Position numbers and translations under genes: made by a program
The notes under the pieces: model-generated
Told to the model about the DNA's origin: nothing
Seen by the model: the letters and a program-made list of their open reading frames with translations, nothing else
Databases searched by the model: none
In this document: positions 1 through 12,950 of the stretch, piece after piece
Layout of the letters: the number at the start of each line of letters is the position of its first letter
Position numbering within the stretch: position 1 is the stretch's first letter
Origin: Borreliella garinii
Lineage (GTDB): Bacteria > Spirochaetota > Spirochaetia > Borreliales > Borreliaceae
Length of the DNA: 64,000 nucleotides
Assembly (NCBI RefSeq): GCF_001922545.1
Contig: NZ_CP018744.1
Coordinates: 248,001-312,000, forward strand
Direction of reading: 5' to 3'

Positions 1-383
1 GAAACGCTCTCAACAGTGTCACCCTCTTTTGTGGTATAAAGAATTGCCCCTTTCTTAACAGATTCTAACGAATTAAGAGAATTATTGACTTTATGAGTAA
101 TGTTCTGATCTAAATTAGAATTACTTGGAATAATTAATATTTGACCCACCCTAATATTGTCAACATTAAGTTTATTAATCCTTTTAAGATCATTTAATTT
201 AGCTTTATATTTAATTGCAATTGAAAAAAGAGTATCTCCTTTGACAACCTTATACTCAAAATCAGCATTAAGATTAATAGGACTTATTATTGAAAAATAA
301 AATAAAATAATAAGTTCTATAATTTGCAAAACACCAAGAGTTTTACTTTTCCTTAATGCCAGTATTTTGAACAATGTAGTCAT
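1..383 (-). CDS. LysM-domain exported protein, 5' part only (runs off the window)
   Basis: This gene is cut by the left edge; only its first 127 codons are visible. It starts at the ATG at 383-381 (MTTLFKILALRK). A hydrophobic segment at about residues 17-35 looks like a signal peptide or anchor. A LysM domain follows at about residues 45-90 (KVVKGDTLFSIA, then VGQILIIP), and a second LysM-like repeat begins at the edge (EGDTVESV). LysM domains bind peptidoglycan glycan chains, so the protein probably acts in the periplasm at the cell wall; in B31 the equivalent (BB0625) is annotated, as I recall, as a putative N-acetylmuramoyl-alanine amidase, but no catalytic domain is visible here. Its first 41 nt overlap the end of the upstream gene on the same strand, which suggests cotranscription. 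Confidence 0.85.
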   Translation of the reverse strand, partial: MTTLFKILALRKSKTLGVLQIIELIILFYFSIISPINLNADFEYKVVKGDTLFSIAIKYKAKLNDLKRINKLNVDNIRVGQILIIPSNSNLDQNITHKVNNSLNSLESVKKGAILYTTKEGDTVESV

Positions 384-1305
384 AAATTATCCAATAATAA
401 TCATATTTTTTGAAGAAAAAAGTATATCTTTTGGAAATATAAAAATGCCCATCGTCAAAATATAAATCAGCAATTACTTTGCCCGCAGTATCAGAATAAG
501 TTGTCTCAATAATAGAAAATTCATTTGGTGCTTTTGAAATATCTGAATTATTAGAATTCCATAAATATTCCTTATACTCTTCAAGTACATTTTGATTAGG
601 AACAGATGATAACTTTTGTTTATAAAGGTATGCTTTGCCTTTATCGTTTAATAATAAGCCTTCAATATCAAGATATAAAAAGAATTTTTCTTTTTTTCCA
701 AGCTGTAATGCCTTTAATAAATATTTAACAATTTCGTCGGGAGACAGTTTTTTCTTTTTCAGAATATCTTGAATATCCTTATTTTCAGACAAATTAACAA
801 GATCTATACTGCCTGGATTTTCATCAAAACTATCATTTAAAAAAAGCGTAATAATATTGGATTCTTTTTTCTTAGATGGATCTGAAATGTCTGGGAAAAA
901 AACACCCTTAACAAAATAAACTCCATCTTTACTAAACTTAACAAATTGATTTAAGTTAATAACTGCAGAAAACTTTTCATTAGGTCTTAAACTCATATTT
1001 CTAACAGGAATAGCAACATTTTTAGATCTCATCTTAACATATTCAATAGGTCTTTTAACTTTAATATTGGTGGTATCAGTAACATCAAAATCAAAGCCAA
1101 AAGAATTAATATCGCCTATTTCTAAAGTTAAAACACTGTCAGATGTATTACTAAGAGAAACTTCAATAAAAACATTACTATTGACACGATAAATAGATTG
1201 ATTAAAAAACTTGATTTTAAAATCAAGGTCCTTATAATCCTTCGCAAACAAAACAAAAGAAATATTCGTAAAAAAGACACAAAAAAGTAATTTTCTAATT
1301 TTCAT
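343..1305 (-). CDS. Exported protein of unknown function, Ig-like plus NTF2-like folds
   Basis: A 320-residue protein that I do not recognise by name (B31 BB0624 by position). The N-terminus MKIRKLLFCVFF...VLFA is a signal peptide without a lipobox, so a periplasmic or outer-membrane location is likely. Residues about 25-150 have the alternating pattern of a beta-sandwich (VFIEVSLSNTSDSVLTLE, then LRPNEKFSAVINL and DGVYFVKGVFF), like bacterial Ig-like or BsuPI-type domains. Residues about 190-315 read like an NTF2/SnoaL-type fold: a helical start (IVKYLLKALQLGKKEKFF) and strands ending in YWIIYDYIVQ. Both fold guesses are inference. The start is well supported by GAGGGGAG just upstream of the ATG. 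The end overlaps the LysM gene by 41 nt. Confidence 0.8.
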   Translation of the reverse strand: MKIRKLLFCVFFTNISFVLFAKDYKDLDFKIKFFNQSIYRVNSNVFIEVSLSNTSDSVLTLEIGDINSFGFDFDVTDTTNIKVKRPIEYVKMRSKNVAIPVRNMSLRPNEKFSAVINLNQFVKFSKDGVYFVKGVFFPDISDPSKKKESNIITLFLNDSFDENPGSIDLVNLSENKDIQDILKKKKLSPDEIVKYLLKALQLGKKEKFFLYLDIEGLLLNDKGKAYLYKQKLSSVPNQNVLEEYKEYLWNSNNSDISKAPNEFSIIETTYSDTAGKVIADLYFDDGHFYISKRYTFFFKKYDYYWIIYDYIVQNTGIKEK

Positions 1306-1401
1306 AAGCTCCCCTCAAAACCTAACCACATTATATATAAAGAAAGTAATAATACCTATAGTATATTATTATACTAAATAAATTAAACAAAAAGGTAAAA
1401 A

Positions 1402-4400
1402 ATGAATATAGATGAAGAACTAACAAAAATATTAAAAAATAATTCCAATTTAAAAAAAATGAAAGAATTTTTAGAGCAAAATACATTTTTTTCACTAACA
1501 GGATATGAAGGATTTTTCAAGGCTTTTTTAATTAAAAAAATTAAAGAATATAGCAAAATCGGAAAAATAATATTAATAGTTAAAGACGAGCATACATTAG
1601 ATAACATCAAAAATGATTTAAAAGTAATTACAAATCAAATCTTTGAGCTAAACTATTTCAGTCCCCTTGTATACAAAGGGATTGGCTCAAAAAGTACGAT
1701 CTTTAACGAAAGAATCAAATTCTTGATCAATTTTTATAAAAAAAATCCTGGAATATATATTACAGTATTAAAATCACTACTAAGTAAAATACCCGATAAA
1801 AATACATTACTAAACAATGTATGTAAAATTGAAAAAAATACTAATATTAATAGAACAGACATTGAAAAGACTCTTGTAACATTAGGATATGAAAAAACAT
1901 TAAGAGTAACAATTCCAGGAGAATTTGCAATAAAAGGAGAAATTATAGACCTATACCCTTTTGGAGAAGAAAGTCCAATAAAAATTGTACTAAACTTCGA
2001 CAAAATAGAAGAAATAAGGAAATTTAATCCTTTAACCCAATTAAAACAGGATAATGAAATTTTAGAATTCCAAATTCTTCCAAAAAAAGAAATTATTTGG
2101 AAGAATGAAATTATTAACAGCTTAAAAACAAAGATTAAATCTGTTGAATACAACAAGATTCTCGAAGAGTTGAATTTTAAAAAAGAAGCAAAAACAGAAG
2201 AAATGTTTTATCCACTAGTAGCAAATACTTACTTAAGTGATGAGATTGAAAAACAAACACCCATTGTAAACTTTGAAATTAACAATTTCGAAAAAGAAAT
2301 TGAAAAAATACACCAAGAATATGAAAAGCTTTACAAAGAAGCAAAAGAGGCTGGTAAAAATACAATTGATCCAAAAAGAATTCTCTTAAATCCTAAAACC
2401 TTCAATCTAAAAAGCGATGTTTTATTTTCAAAGATTAAAAGTTCTAAATCCAAAGAAGTTGTCGAATTTAAAATTGAAAGTGAGAGAAGCTTCTTCTCAA
2501 ATATTATGCTTACAAAAGAAGAATTCAAAAATTGGCTAAAAAATGGATTTAAAATCATTATTGCAGCAGAGTCTGAATCACAAAAAGAAAAACTTAAATA
2601 TATTTTCAAAGAATTACCAAAAGTATCAATTGAGGTTTTAAAAATATCCAGCTCTTTAATAATAGAAGAAGAAAAAATTGCCATTATTCTTGAATCAAAC
2701 ATATTCAATACAGGACAAAAAATAAACAAAGCTTTTGAATCTTCAAAAACAAAAGCTATCGACTCTTTTATTGAGATCGAGAAAAATAGTCATGTAGTTC
2801 ACATAAACCATGGAATTGGTATATTTAGACAAATAAAGAGAATAAAAACAAGCTCTCTTGAAAAGGATTATATTGAGATTGAATATGCTGAAGGAGAAAA
2901 ACTATTTATTCCAATTGAACAAACAAATTTAATCCAAAAATATATTGGGAGTAATCCTAAAAATATTAAATTAGATAAAATTAGTTCTAAAACATGGATA
3001 AAAAATAAAGCAAACGCAAAAAAAAGAATCGACGAGATTGCAGACAAATTAATAGAACTTTACTCAAAAAGAGAAAGTATTAAAGGTATTAAATACCCAG
3101 AAGATAATGAATTACAATTATTATTTGAATCTGAATTTCCATACGATGAAACTCCAGATCAAATAACAGCAATAAAAGAAACTAAAGAAGACATGATGAG
3201 TTTCAAAGTGATGGATCGCCTTCTTTGTGGAGATGTTGGATTTGGAAAAACTGAAGTAGCAATGAGGGCTGCATTTAAAGCTGTAATGGGAAACAAACAG
3301 GTTATTGTACTCTCACCAACAACCATCTTAGCAGAACAGCATTTTAATACATTCAAAAAAAGATTCAAAAATTTTCCAGTCAAAATCGAAGTATTAAGCA
3401 GATTTATAAAAAACAACTCAGAAAAACGGATTTTAAAAGAATTGAAAAGCGGGGAAATCGATATAATAATAGGAACACACAAAATTCTTTCAAAAAAATT
3501 CACTTGCAAAAATTTAGGATTAATAATAATTGATGAAGAGCAAAGATTCGGCGTAAAAGAAAAAGAAAAACTTAAAGAAATAAGAATTTCGGTTGATTGT
3601 CTTTCTCTTTCTGCAACGCCAATTCCCAGATCTCTTCACATGTCACTAATTAAGCTCAGAGATATTTCTGTTTTAAAAATTCCGCCTAAAAACAGAGTAA
3701 AAATAGAAGCTTATTTAGAATCGTTTAGTGAGCTTTTAATAAAGCATGCGATTGAAAGTGAACTATCTAGAGATGGTCAAGTTTTTTTAGTAAATCATAA
3801 TATTGAAGAACTGCATTATTTGAAAACGCTAATTGAAAAATTAACTCCTTATGCAAGAATTGCAATTATTCATGGAAAACTCACAGGAGATGAGATTGAA
3901 AACATAATGCACAATTTTATTAAAAAAGCGTATCAAATTTTATTGGCAACAACAATAATTGAAAATGGAATAGACATTCCAAATGCAAATACAATAATAA
4001 TCAATAATGCAAACAAGTTTGGACTTGCGCAGCTATATCAACTAAAAGGAAGAGTTGGAAGGGGATCCAAAAAAGCTTATGCTTATTTTTTGTACCAAGA
4101 TAGCGAAAAGCTAAATGAACGCTCTATTGAAAGACTAAGAGCAATAACCGAATTTTCAGATCTAGGAGCAGGATTTAAAATAGCAATGAAAGATATGGAA
4201 ATAAGGGGTGTTGGAAATTTGCTTGGCAGAGAACAACATGGAGAAATTGAGTCGATTGGGTTGGATTGCTATCTAACAATGCTAAACAAAGCAATTGAAA
4301 AGAAAATGGGAAAAATCTCATCAGAAGAAGAAGTTGATATTGAAATTAATCATAGTGGATTTATTCCTGACAATTATGCAAAAAATGAACAGGATAAAAT

Positions 4401-4776
4401 ACTAATCTACAAAAAAATCTTTGAAATTCAAACTGAAGAAGAAAGTAAAAAGATAAGATCAGAAATCCACGACAACTTTGGCCCAATACCTAAAGAAATA
4501 AATAGTCTATTAATGTTAGCTGAACTTAAAATTTTAGCGAAAAAATTAAACATAACAAAACTAAAAGAAACAAACAAAACTTTGGAAATAGAATATAAAA
4601 ATGCAGAAAGCATTCCTATGGAAAAAATAATAGAAATACTTAAAAAGCATCCTAATTTATTTATGTTAAATCCATTGTATCAAAAATCAATATTTTTAAA
4701 CTTTAAAAAAATTGAAAAATCTGACAAAATGAATTACATATATAAAAATATTAATTTACTAAAAACAAACACATAG
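1402..4776 (+). CDS. mfd: Transcription-repair coupling factor Mfd
   Basis: Mfd removes RNA polymerase stalled at DNA lesions and recruits UvrA for nucleotide excision repair. The 1124 residues match the usual length. The N-terminal third is the UvrB-like module (VTIPGEFAIKGEIIDLYPFG). The RNA polymerase-interacting domain lies around residues 460-530 (HVVHINHGIGIF, then IEYAEGEKLFIPIEQ). The RecG-like translocase follows: Walker A GDVGFGKTE with Lys616, the DEEQ box at 711-714, SATPIPRSLHMS, and motif VI QLKGRVGRG. The TRCF C-terminal domain ends the protein. An AAGG ribosome site precedes the ATG. ackA follows 24 nt downstream on the same strand, so the two are probably cotranscribed. RecG, its closest relative, is also in this window. 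Confidence 0.97.
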   Translation: MNIDEELTKILKNNSNLKKMKEFLEQNTFFSLTGYEGFFKAFLIKKIKEYSKIGKIILIVKDEHTLDNIKNDLKVITNQIFELNYFSPLVYKGIGSKSTIFNERIKFLINFYKKNPGIYITVLKSLLSKIPDKNTLLNNVCKIEKNTNINRTDIEKTLVTLGYEKTLRVTIPGEFAIKGEIIDLYPFGEESPIKIVLNFDKIEEIRKFNPLTQLKQDNEILEFQILPKKEIIWKNEIINSLKTKIKSVEYNKILEELNFKKEAKTEEMFYPLVANTYLSDEIEKQTPIVNFEINNFEKEIEKIHQEYEKLYKEAKEAGKNTIDPKRILLNPKTFNLKSDVLFSKIKSSKSKEVVEFKIESERSFFSNIMLTKEEFKNWLKNGFKIIIAAESESQKEKLKYIFKELPKVSIEVLKISSSLIIEEEKIAIILESNIFNTGQKINKAFESSKTKAIDSFIEIEKNSHVVHINHGIGIFRQIKRIKTSSLEKDYIEIEYAEGEKLFIPIEQTNLIQKYIGSNPKNIKLDKISSKTWIKNKANAKKRIDEIADKLIELYSKRESIKGIKYPEDNELQLLFESEFPYDETPDQITAIKETKEDMMSFKVMDRLLCGDVGFGKTEVAMRAAFKAVMGNKQVIVLSPTTILAEQHFNTFKKRFKNFPVKIEVLSRFIKNNSEKRILKELKSGEIDIIIGTHKILSKKFTCKNLGLIIIDEEQRFGVKEKEKLKEIRISVDCLSLSATPIPRSLHMSLIKLRDISVLKIPPKNRVKIEAYLESFSELLIKHAIESELSRDGQVFLVNHNIEELHYLKTLIEKLTPYARIAIIHGKLTGDEIENIMHNFIKKAYQILLATTIIENGIDIPNANTIIINNANKFGLAQLYQLKGRVGRGSKKAYAYFLYQDSEKLNERSIERLRAITEFSDLGAGFKIAMKDMEIRGVGNLLGREQHGEIESIGLDCYLTMLNKAIEKKMGKISSEEEVDIEINHSGFIPDNYAKNEQDKILIYKKIFEIQTEEESKKIRSEIHDNFGPIPKEINSLLMLAELKILAKKLNITKLKETNKTLEIEYKNAESIPMEKIIEILKKHPNLFMLNPLYQKSIFLNFKKIEKSDKMNYIYKNINLLKTNT

Positions 4777-4800
4777 CTTATCAAACATGAAAGGAAGAAA

Positions 4801-6018
4801 ATGAAAATATTAATCATAAACACAGGAAGTTCTTCGTTAAAATTCGCTATTTATCAATATGAAAATTCAAAAAAATTAATATCTGGAGTTATTGAAAAAA
4901 TAAAAGAACAAAAATCAATCATAAAAATTATAAATACTGACGGATCAATCACAGAAAGATTTGAGAAAGGAATTGAAAATCACCCAAAAGCAATAGAAAA
5001 AATGTTTAAAATATTGCTAAACAGTAATTCAAAAATCCTTAAAACTATCAGTGAGATTAAAATAATAGGACATCGCGTTGTACATGGGGGATCAAACTTT
5101 AAAAATTCAGTAATTCTTAAAAACAGCATTTTAGATAAATTAAAACAAAGTTCCAAACTTGCTCCACTTCACAACCCAAGTGCAATAGCCGCAATAGAAA
5201 CAGTACTTAAAATTTTACCACACGCAAAACAAGTTTTATGCTTCGATACATCATGGCATCAAACTATAAAAGAACACGCTTTTCTTTACGCAACCCCATA
5301 TTCTTGGTACAAAGAACACAATATTAGAAAATACGGCTTTCATGGTCTCTCTTATTCTTACGCAACAAAAAGATCTTCAGAAATTTTAAATAAAAAAATA
5401 GATAATCTAAATTTAATAATATTACATCTTGGAAATGGCGCAAGCATTAATGCTGTTAAAGATGGAAAATCTTATGACACAAGCATGGGAATTACTCCAC
5501 TTGAAGGCCTTGTAATGGGAACAAGAAGTGGAGATATAGACCCATCAATTATTAATTTGATGAGCACGATATTAAATAAAAACACTCAACAAATTGAAGA
5601 AATATTAAATAAAGAAAGCGGTATGCTAGGAATTTCTGAAAAATCAAATGACATGAGAGATATTTGGAACAAAATCGAAGAAGGAGAATATCAATCAAAA
5701 CTTGCAGTAGAAATAATGACATATAGATTAAAAAAATATATTGGATCTTACATTGCCATTCTTGATTTTAATGTTGATGCAATAGTTTTTACAGGTGGAA
5801 TTGGTGTTGTTGATTATGAAGTAAGGGAGCTTGCACTAAAAGGGTTTGAAAAAATTGGAATAGAGCTGGACCTTGAAAAAAATAAAATGGCTCAAAACAA
5901 AAATTTGGAATCCGAAATATCAACCATTAAGAGCAAAGTAAAAATACTAGCAATACCAACAAACGAAGAATCAACAATTCTTAATGACATTTATAATTTG
6001 ATTCCAAAAAATTTTTAA
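4801..6018 (+). CDS. ackA: Acetate kinase
   Basis: AckA interconverts acetate plus ATP and acetyl phosphate plus ADP in the cytoplasm. The 405-residue length and the ASKHA motifs are canonical: [10 protein letters not shown] at the N-terminus, GHRVVHGG with His91 and Arg92, catalytic Asp149 in FDTSWH, His181 in YGFHGLS, the GNGAS loop, GTRSGDIDP, and the C-terminal FTGGIG and NEEST signatures. AAGGAAG precedes the ATG. Its partner pta is also in this window, about 40 kb away. In Borrelia the AckA-Pta route turns acetate into acetyl-CoA that feeds the mevalonate pathway, and acetyl phosphate has been linked to the Rrp2 response regulator; that is established knowledge, not visible in the DNA. 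Confidence 0.97.
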   Translation: MKILIINTGSSSLKFAIYQYENSKKLISGVIEKIKEQKSIIKIINTDGSITERFEKGIENHPKAIEKMFKILLNSNSKILKTISEIKIIGHRVVHGGSNFKNSVILKNSILDKLKQSSKLAPLHNPSAIAAIETVLKILPHAKQVLCFDTSWHQTIKEHAFLYATPYSWYKEHNIRKYGFHGLSYSYATKRSSEILNKKIDNLNLIILHLGNGASINAVKDGKSYDTSMGITPLEGLVMGTRSGDIDPSIINLMSTILNKNTQQIEEILNKESGMLGISEKSNDMRDIWNKIEEGEYQSKLAVEIMTYRLKKYIGSYIAILDFNVDAIVFTGGIGVVDYEVRELALKGFEKIGIELDLEKNKMAQNKNLESEISTIKSKVKILAIPTNEESTILNDIYNLIPKNF

Positions 6019-6049
6019 TTTTAAAACTTAAATTTGATTTATTTAGCAT

Positions 6050-6066
6050 AATTATTTCAAATAATT
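6050..6066. terminator. Weak hairpin between convergent ackA and the DJ-1 gene
   Basis: AATTATT and AATAATT form a 7-bp stem around a TCA loop, followed by TTT on the + strand. It is short and all A/T, so its strength as a terminator is doubtful. It is the only stem visible in the 54-nt gap between the two convergent stop codons. Confidence 0.3.
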
Positions 6067-6072
6067 TTATGT

Positions 6073-6627
6073 TTAACTGTCACAAAGCAAGGTTGTTTCT
6101 TTAACATTTTCCATTATTTGTTTTCCCTTTATCATTTCAAGAAGAGTAAAAGCAAATTCAAATGAAGTTCCAACTCCTTTGGAAGTAATAAAATTATTGC
6201 TAATAACAACATTTTTATCTACAAACTCACCATCAAGCACACTTTTTTCCAAACCCGGATAACATGTAAACTTATTAAATCCTAAAAGACCTTTAGCAGC
6301 AAGCACTACTACTGGAGAAGCGCAAATAGCTGCAATAAATTTACCTCTAGCATTCATATCTTTTAAAATCAAATCCAATTCTTTTGAATTAAAAAGATTG
6401 GTGGCTCCAGGCATGCCTCCCGGAAGAATTATCAAATCAAAACAATTCTCCTTACAGTTTGATATTACATCGTCTGTTAAAAAAGAAACACCTTTTGAAC
6501 TTGTAACAACATTGTTATCATTTAAGCTGATAACTTGAATATTAACATTGCCCCGTCTTAAAATATCAATCGGAATTATAGCCTCAATATCTTCAAAGCC
6601 ATTTGCAAGAATAATTCCCACTACCAT
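6073..6627 (-). CDS. DJ-1/PfpI family protein
   Basis: A 184-residue member of the DJ-1/ThiJ/PfpI superfamily. The nucleophile elbow is AAICASP with Cys102, and Glu15 in FEDIEA matches the conserved DJ-1 glutamate that activates the cysteine. LPGGMPGA at about 68-75 is the usual glycine-rich turn. Relatives act as deglycases or redox-sensing chaperones; old annotations as a thiazole biosynthesis enzyme derive from a misnamed relative and should not be trusted. The ATG at 6627 has AGGGG six nt upstream. The gene starts only 13 nt after the end of tRNA-Met on the same strand, so it probably shares the tRNA promoter. The exact substrate cannot be read from the sequence. Confidence 0.9.
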   Translation of the reverse strand: MVVGIILANGFEDIEAIIPIDILRRGNVNIQVISLNDNNVVTSSKGVSFLTDDVISNCKENCFDLIILPGGMPGATNLFNSKELDLILKDMNARGKFIAAICASPVVVLAAKGLLGFNKFTCYPGLEKSVLDGEFVDKNVVISNNFITSKGVGTSFEFAFTLLEMIKGKQIMENVKETTLLCDS

Positions 6628-6640
6628 TTAAAACCCCTAA

Positions 6641-6714
6641 TGCTGATGGAGGGACTTGAACCCACGACAACTCGGATATGAGCCGAGTGCTCTAACCAGC
6701 TGAGCTACATCAGC
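6641..6714 (-). tRNA. tRNA with CAU anticodon, probably elongator Met
   Basis: A cloverleaf with acceptor stem GCTGATG/CATCAGC, discriminator A73, and anticodon loop CTCATAT closed by CTCGG/CCGAG. The anticodon is CAU. It lacks the initiator features seen in the other CAU tRNA of this window, so it is either elongator Met or the Ile2 tRNA whose C34 becomes lysidine. The resemblance of its D-arm region (TAGCTCAGCTGGTTAGAGC) to bacterial elongator Met tRNAs favours Met, but this is not decisive. CCA is not encoded. Confidence 0.85.
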
Positions 6715-6728
6715 TTAAACTTTTATTA

Positions 6729-6757
6729 AGTGTATAAATTAAGCAATGCTTTGTCAA
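6729..6757 (-). promoter_or_regulatory. Sigma-70-type promoter of the CAU tRNA
   Basis: On the minus strand TTGACA (6757-6752) and TACACT (6734-6729) are separated by 17 nt. Transcription would start about 8-10 nt before the tRNA. A full-consensus -35 box is uncommon in this window and supports the call. The DJ-1 gene would be read from the same start. Confidence 0.65.
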
Positions 6758-6853
6758 TATTATTATTCAAAAGCATTATTATGCAGTATAATACAAAATG
6801 ATTTGCTAATAAGCATAGACACTAATATTAGCATTTATTATTTGTATGGTTAA

Positions 6854-9500
<2,647 letters not shown>

Positions 9501-9510
9501 TTATTTTACA

Positions 9511-9539
9511 TTGACTATATTACAATATTTCAATAAAAT
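9511..9539 (+). promoter_or_regulatory. Sigma-70-type promoter of cdd
   Basis: TTGACT (9511-9516) and TAAAAT (9534-9539) are exactly 17 nt apart, about 40 nt before the cdd start. The region is also the upstream region of dhhP on the other strand. Confidence 0.6.
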
Positions 9540-9578
9540 AAGCCACAAGAGCTAATAAAATATAAAAGATGAGGGAAA

Positions 9579-10049
9579 ATGGTGGAAAAACCAAAACAAG
9601 AAGATATAGATAAAGCATTTTATATGGCAGAAAAAGCAAGAAACAATTCATATTCTCCATATTCAAAATTCAAAGTAGGGGTCTGTATTAAGACCAAAAC
9701 AAACGATTTTTTTATTGGAACAAATGTTGAGAATGCAAGCTTTGGAGCAACTTGTTGCGCAGAAAGAAGTGCTATTTCAAATATGATTGCAAAAATTGGC
9801 GTACAAACAATAGATTTTTTATTACTTAATACAAGTCCTGAAGCTATTCCATGTGCTATATGCCTGCAAGTAATGGCAGAATTTTTTGATCAAGACACAC
9901 AAATAATAATAACAGAACCTAACTCATTTAATGAAAACAAAACGCTAATAAAAATTTATACATTAAAAGATTTGCTAAAAACTCCTTTTGATAAAAAAGA
10001 GTTTCGGAGAGTAACACAATCTCAACTTGAAAAAATTAAATCAATCTAA
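9579..10049 (+). CDS. cdd: Cytidine deaminase
   Basis: Converts cytidine or deoxycytidine to the uridine form in pyrimidine salvage, which matters in an organism without de novo nucleotide synthesis. The 156-residue length fits the tetrameric class. The zinc site is C60-A61-E62 (ATCCAERSA) plus P91-C92-x-x-C95 (PCAIC); the substrate-binding GTNVENAS precedes it. GAGGG lies just upstream of the ATG. The last 9 nt overlap the end of the next, convergent gene. Confidence 0.95.
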   Translation: MVEKPKQEDIDKAFYMAEKARNNSYSPYSKFKVGVCIKTKTNDFFIGTNVENASFGATCCAERSAISNMIAKIGVQTIDFLLLNTSPEAIPCAICLQVMAEFFDQDTQIIITEPNSFNENKTLIKIYTLKDLLKTPFDKKEFRRVTQSQLEKIKSI

Positions 10050-10409
10050 TATCTTTAGAGAAACTAAAGCACTTGCAAGTCTATTTAATTTGTCACTTTC
10101 AAGAGTATTGGCAGATAAATCAAACACATTTAAAATAAGTTTTTTTTCATCAGAATTAAAATTATATTCCAAATCCTCAGATAATAAAAAATTAATAATT
10201 GGAACAAATTTTTCTACAAAGCTGTATAAACTATTATTAAGATCATAAGCTTCATAATAATAACTAAATATATCCTCTAATGACTTTCTGTCAAAATCTT
10301 TTAAAGTATCACAAAAAATATTTTTAATATTCTCAATTAAACTGTACAAATCATTATTATGTAAAATATTTTTTTTACATTTTTTCACAAAAAAATCCGC
10401 TTGCCGCAT
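10041..10409 (-). CDS. Small protein of unknown function
   Basis: A 122-residue soluble-looking protein that I do not recognise (B31 BB0617 by position). It has no signal peptide or membrane segment. The composition suggests an all-helical fold (NDLYSLIENIKNIF, FSYYYEAYDLNNSLY, KLNRLASALVSLKI). It ends 9 nt inside the 3' end of cdd on the opposite strand. Its position is consistent with a real gene, and strand composition (T- and G-rich coding) agrees with other minus-strand genes. Confidence 0.65.
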   Translation of the reverse strand: MRQADFFVKKCKKNILHNNDLYSLIENIKNIFCDTLKDFDRKSLEDIFSYYYEAYDLNNSLYSFVEKFVPIINFLLSEDLEYNFNSDEKKLILNVFDLSANTLESDKLNRLASALVSLKILD

Positions 10410-10529
10410 AAAATATTCCTCACTTTTGTCTTAAAAAGCCAATATTGAGCTTAAATTTAATAAATGATAAAATGCAGTATTAATACTACATTAATAAAAT
10501 TATGCAATAACTAGGAGAATGTTACAATT

Positions 10530-11900
<1,371 letters not shown>

Positions 11901-11931
11901 TTTAATTATTTAATTAATAATAAACAAATAA

Positions 11932-11961
11932 TTGACACTTATAATAAAGTTGTGCTAACAT
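11932..11961 (+). promoter_or_regulatory. Sigma-70-type promoter of tRNA-fMet and rpsD
   Basis: TTGACA (11932-11937) is followed after 18 nt by TAACAT (11956-11961). Transcription would start a few nt before the tRNA. No other promoter or terminator is visible between the tRNA and rpsD. Confidence 0.55.
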
Positions 11962-11975
11962 TTTAAACTGTAAGA

Positions 11976-12048
<73 letters not shown>

Positions 12049-12076
12049 TGCTTTATTTTTAATATGTGAGGAATTG

Positions 12077-12703
12077 ATGAATAGAAAACAAATAGCTAAA
12101 GGTAAGCTGGTAAGGAGATTCGGTATTAACATTTTTGAGCAGCCAAAATATGACAAAATCCTTAAAAAAAAGCCACATCCTCCCGGAATGCATGGAAAAG
12201 CCAGAAAAGCTAAAATTACAGAGTATGGAAAACAATTAATAGAAAAGCAAAAGATAAAGTTTACTTATGGCGTAAGTGAAAGACAGTTAACCAATACTTT
12301 TAAAGAAGCTAAAAAACACCACGGTGTTACTGGAGACAACTTGCTCTCAATACTTGAGAGAAGAATTGACAATATTGTATATAGAGCTGGATTTGCCATC
12401 TCAAGAGCACACGCAAGGCAAATAGTTTCTCACGGTATTATTATATTAAATGGAAGAAGAGTCACAATCCCTTCAATAATACTAAGAGCAAATGATCAAA
12501 TTCAAATAAAAGAAAAAGACAGTCTAAAAAAACTAATAAGATCAAATATAGAAAAAACTTCGTCTCTTAGAAATTTACCAACTTGGATAGAAGTAAACGC
12601 CGATGATTTAAACATAAAAGTAAAGCATGCTCCATCAAGAGATGAGATACCAACACTTGCTAATGAGCAAATGGTTGTAGAGTATTATTCTAAGAGAGCA
12701 TAA
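12077..12703 (+). CDS. rpsD: Small ribosomal subunit protein uS4
   Basis: Primary 16S rRNA-binding protein that nucleates 30S assembly. The 208 residues match S4: the N-terminal KLVRRFGINIFEQPKYDK and PPGMHG segments and the S4 RNA-binding motif (RRIDNIVYRAGFA, ARQIVSHGIIILNGRRV). A TTG three nt upstream is in frame, but GAGGAA lies 5 nt before the ATG at 12077 and only 2 nt before the TTG, so ATG is the better start. It lacks the zinc-binding cysteines of some S4 proteins. It is unusual in standing alone behind tRNA-fMet instead of in a ribosomal protein operon. Confidence 0.97.
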   Translation: MNRKQIAKGKLVRRFGINIFEQPKYDKILKKKPHPPGMHGKARKAKITEYGKQLIEKQKIKFTYGVSERQLTNTFKEAKKHHGVTGDNLLSILERRIDNIVYRAGFAISRAHARQIVSHGIIILNGRRVTIPSIILRANDQIQIKEKDSLKKLIRSNIEKTSSLRNLPTWIEVNADDLNIKVKHAPSRDEIPTLANEQMVVEYYSKRA

Positions 12704-12737
12704 CATATCTTTTTTATTTCTGTATTATTAAAAGAAC

Positions 12738-12765
12738 AAAAAGTGGCTAATTAAAGCCACTTTTT
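12738..12765 (+). terminator. Intrinsic terminator of rpsD
   Basis: AAAAAGTGGCT pairs perfectly with AGCCACTTTTT around an AATTAA loop, followed by T residues. This is the clearest Rho-independent terminator in the window. Its last base coincides with the stop codon of the small convergent gene. Confidence 0.9.
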
Positions 12766-12917
12766 TATTTACCCTTTTTCTTACCCTTTGAAAAATTTTT
12801 TCCCAAATTATTTTTAACAAAACAAGAAAAATCATTATTCTTTCTCAAGTTTTTAGCATAAGGCTGAGCACTAAAAGACGTCCTACTGCTTGAGGGCCTT
12901 CTAACTCCATCTTTCAT
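12765..12917 (-). CDS. 50-residue basic protein downstream of lon
   Basis: A complete small gene: ATG at 12917-12915, TAA at 12767-12765, 50 residues. A ribosome site TAGGAG lies about 8 nt before the ATG. It starts 33 nt after the lon stop on the same strand, so it is probably the last gene of the tig-clpP-clpX-lon run. The protein is strongly basic with a Ser-rich start (MKDGVRRPSSSRTSFSAQP) and a Lys/Gly tail (FSKGKKKGK), one Cys and no hydrophobic segment. It looks able to bind nucleic acid or be disordered; no function is known to me (position of B31 BB0614). Confidence 0.75.
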   Translation of the reverse strand: MKDGVRRPSSSRTSFSAQPYAKNLRKNNDFSCFVKNNLGKNFSKGKKKGK

Positions 12918-12950
12918 ATATCTACTCCTAAAATATAAATATATAAACTT

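Noticed and set aside
1..383. LysM gene as a pseudogene because it has no end
   Set aside because: It is only cut by the window edge; the visible frame is intact.
12074..12076. TTG as start of rpsD
   Set aside because: Only 2 nt from the ribosome site; the ATG at 12077 is better placed and matches the S4 N-terminus.
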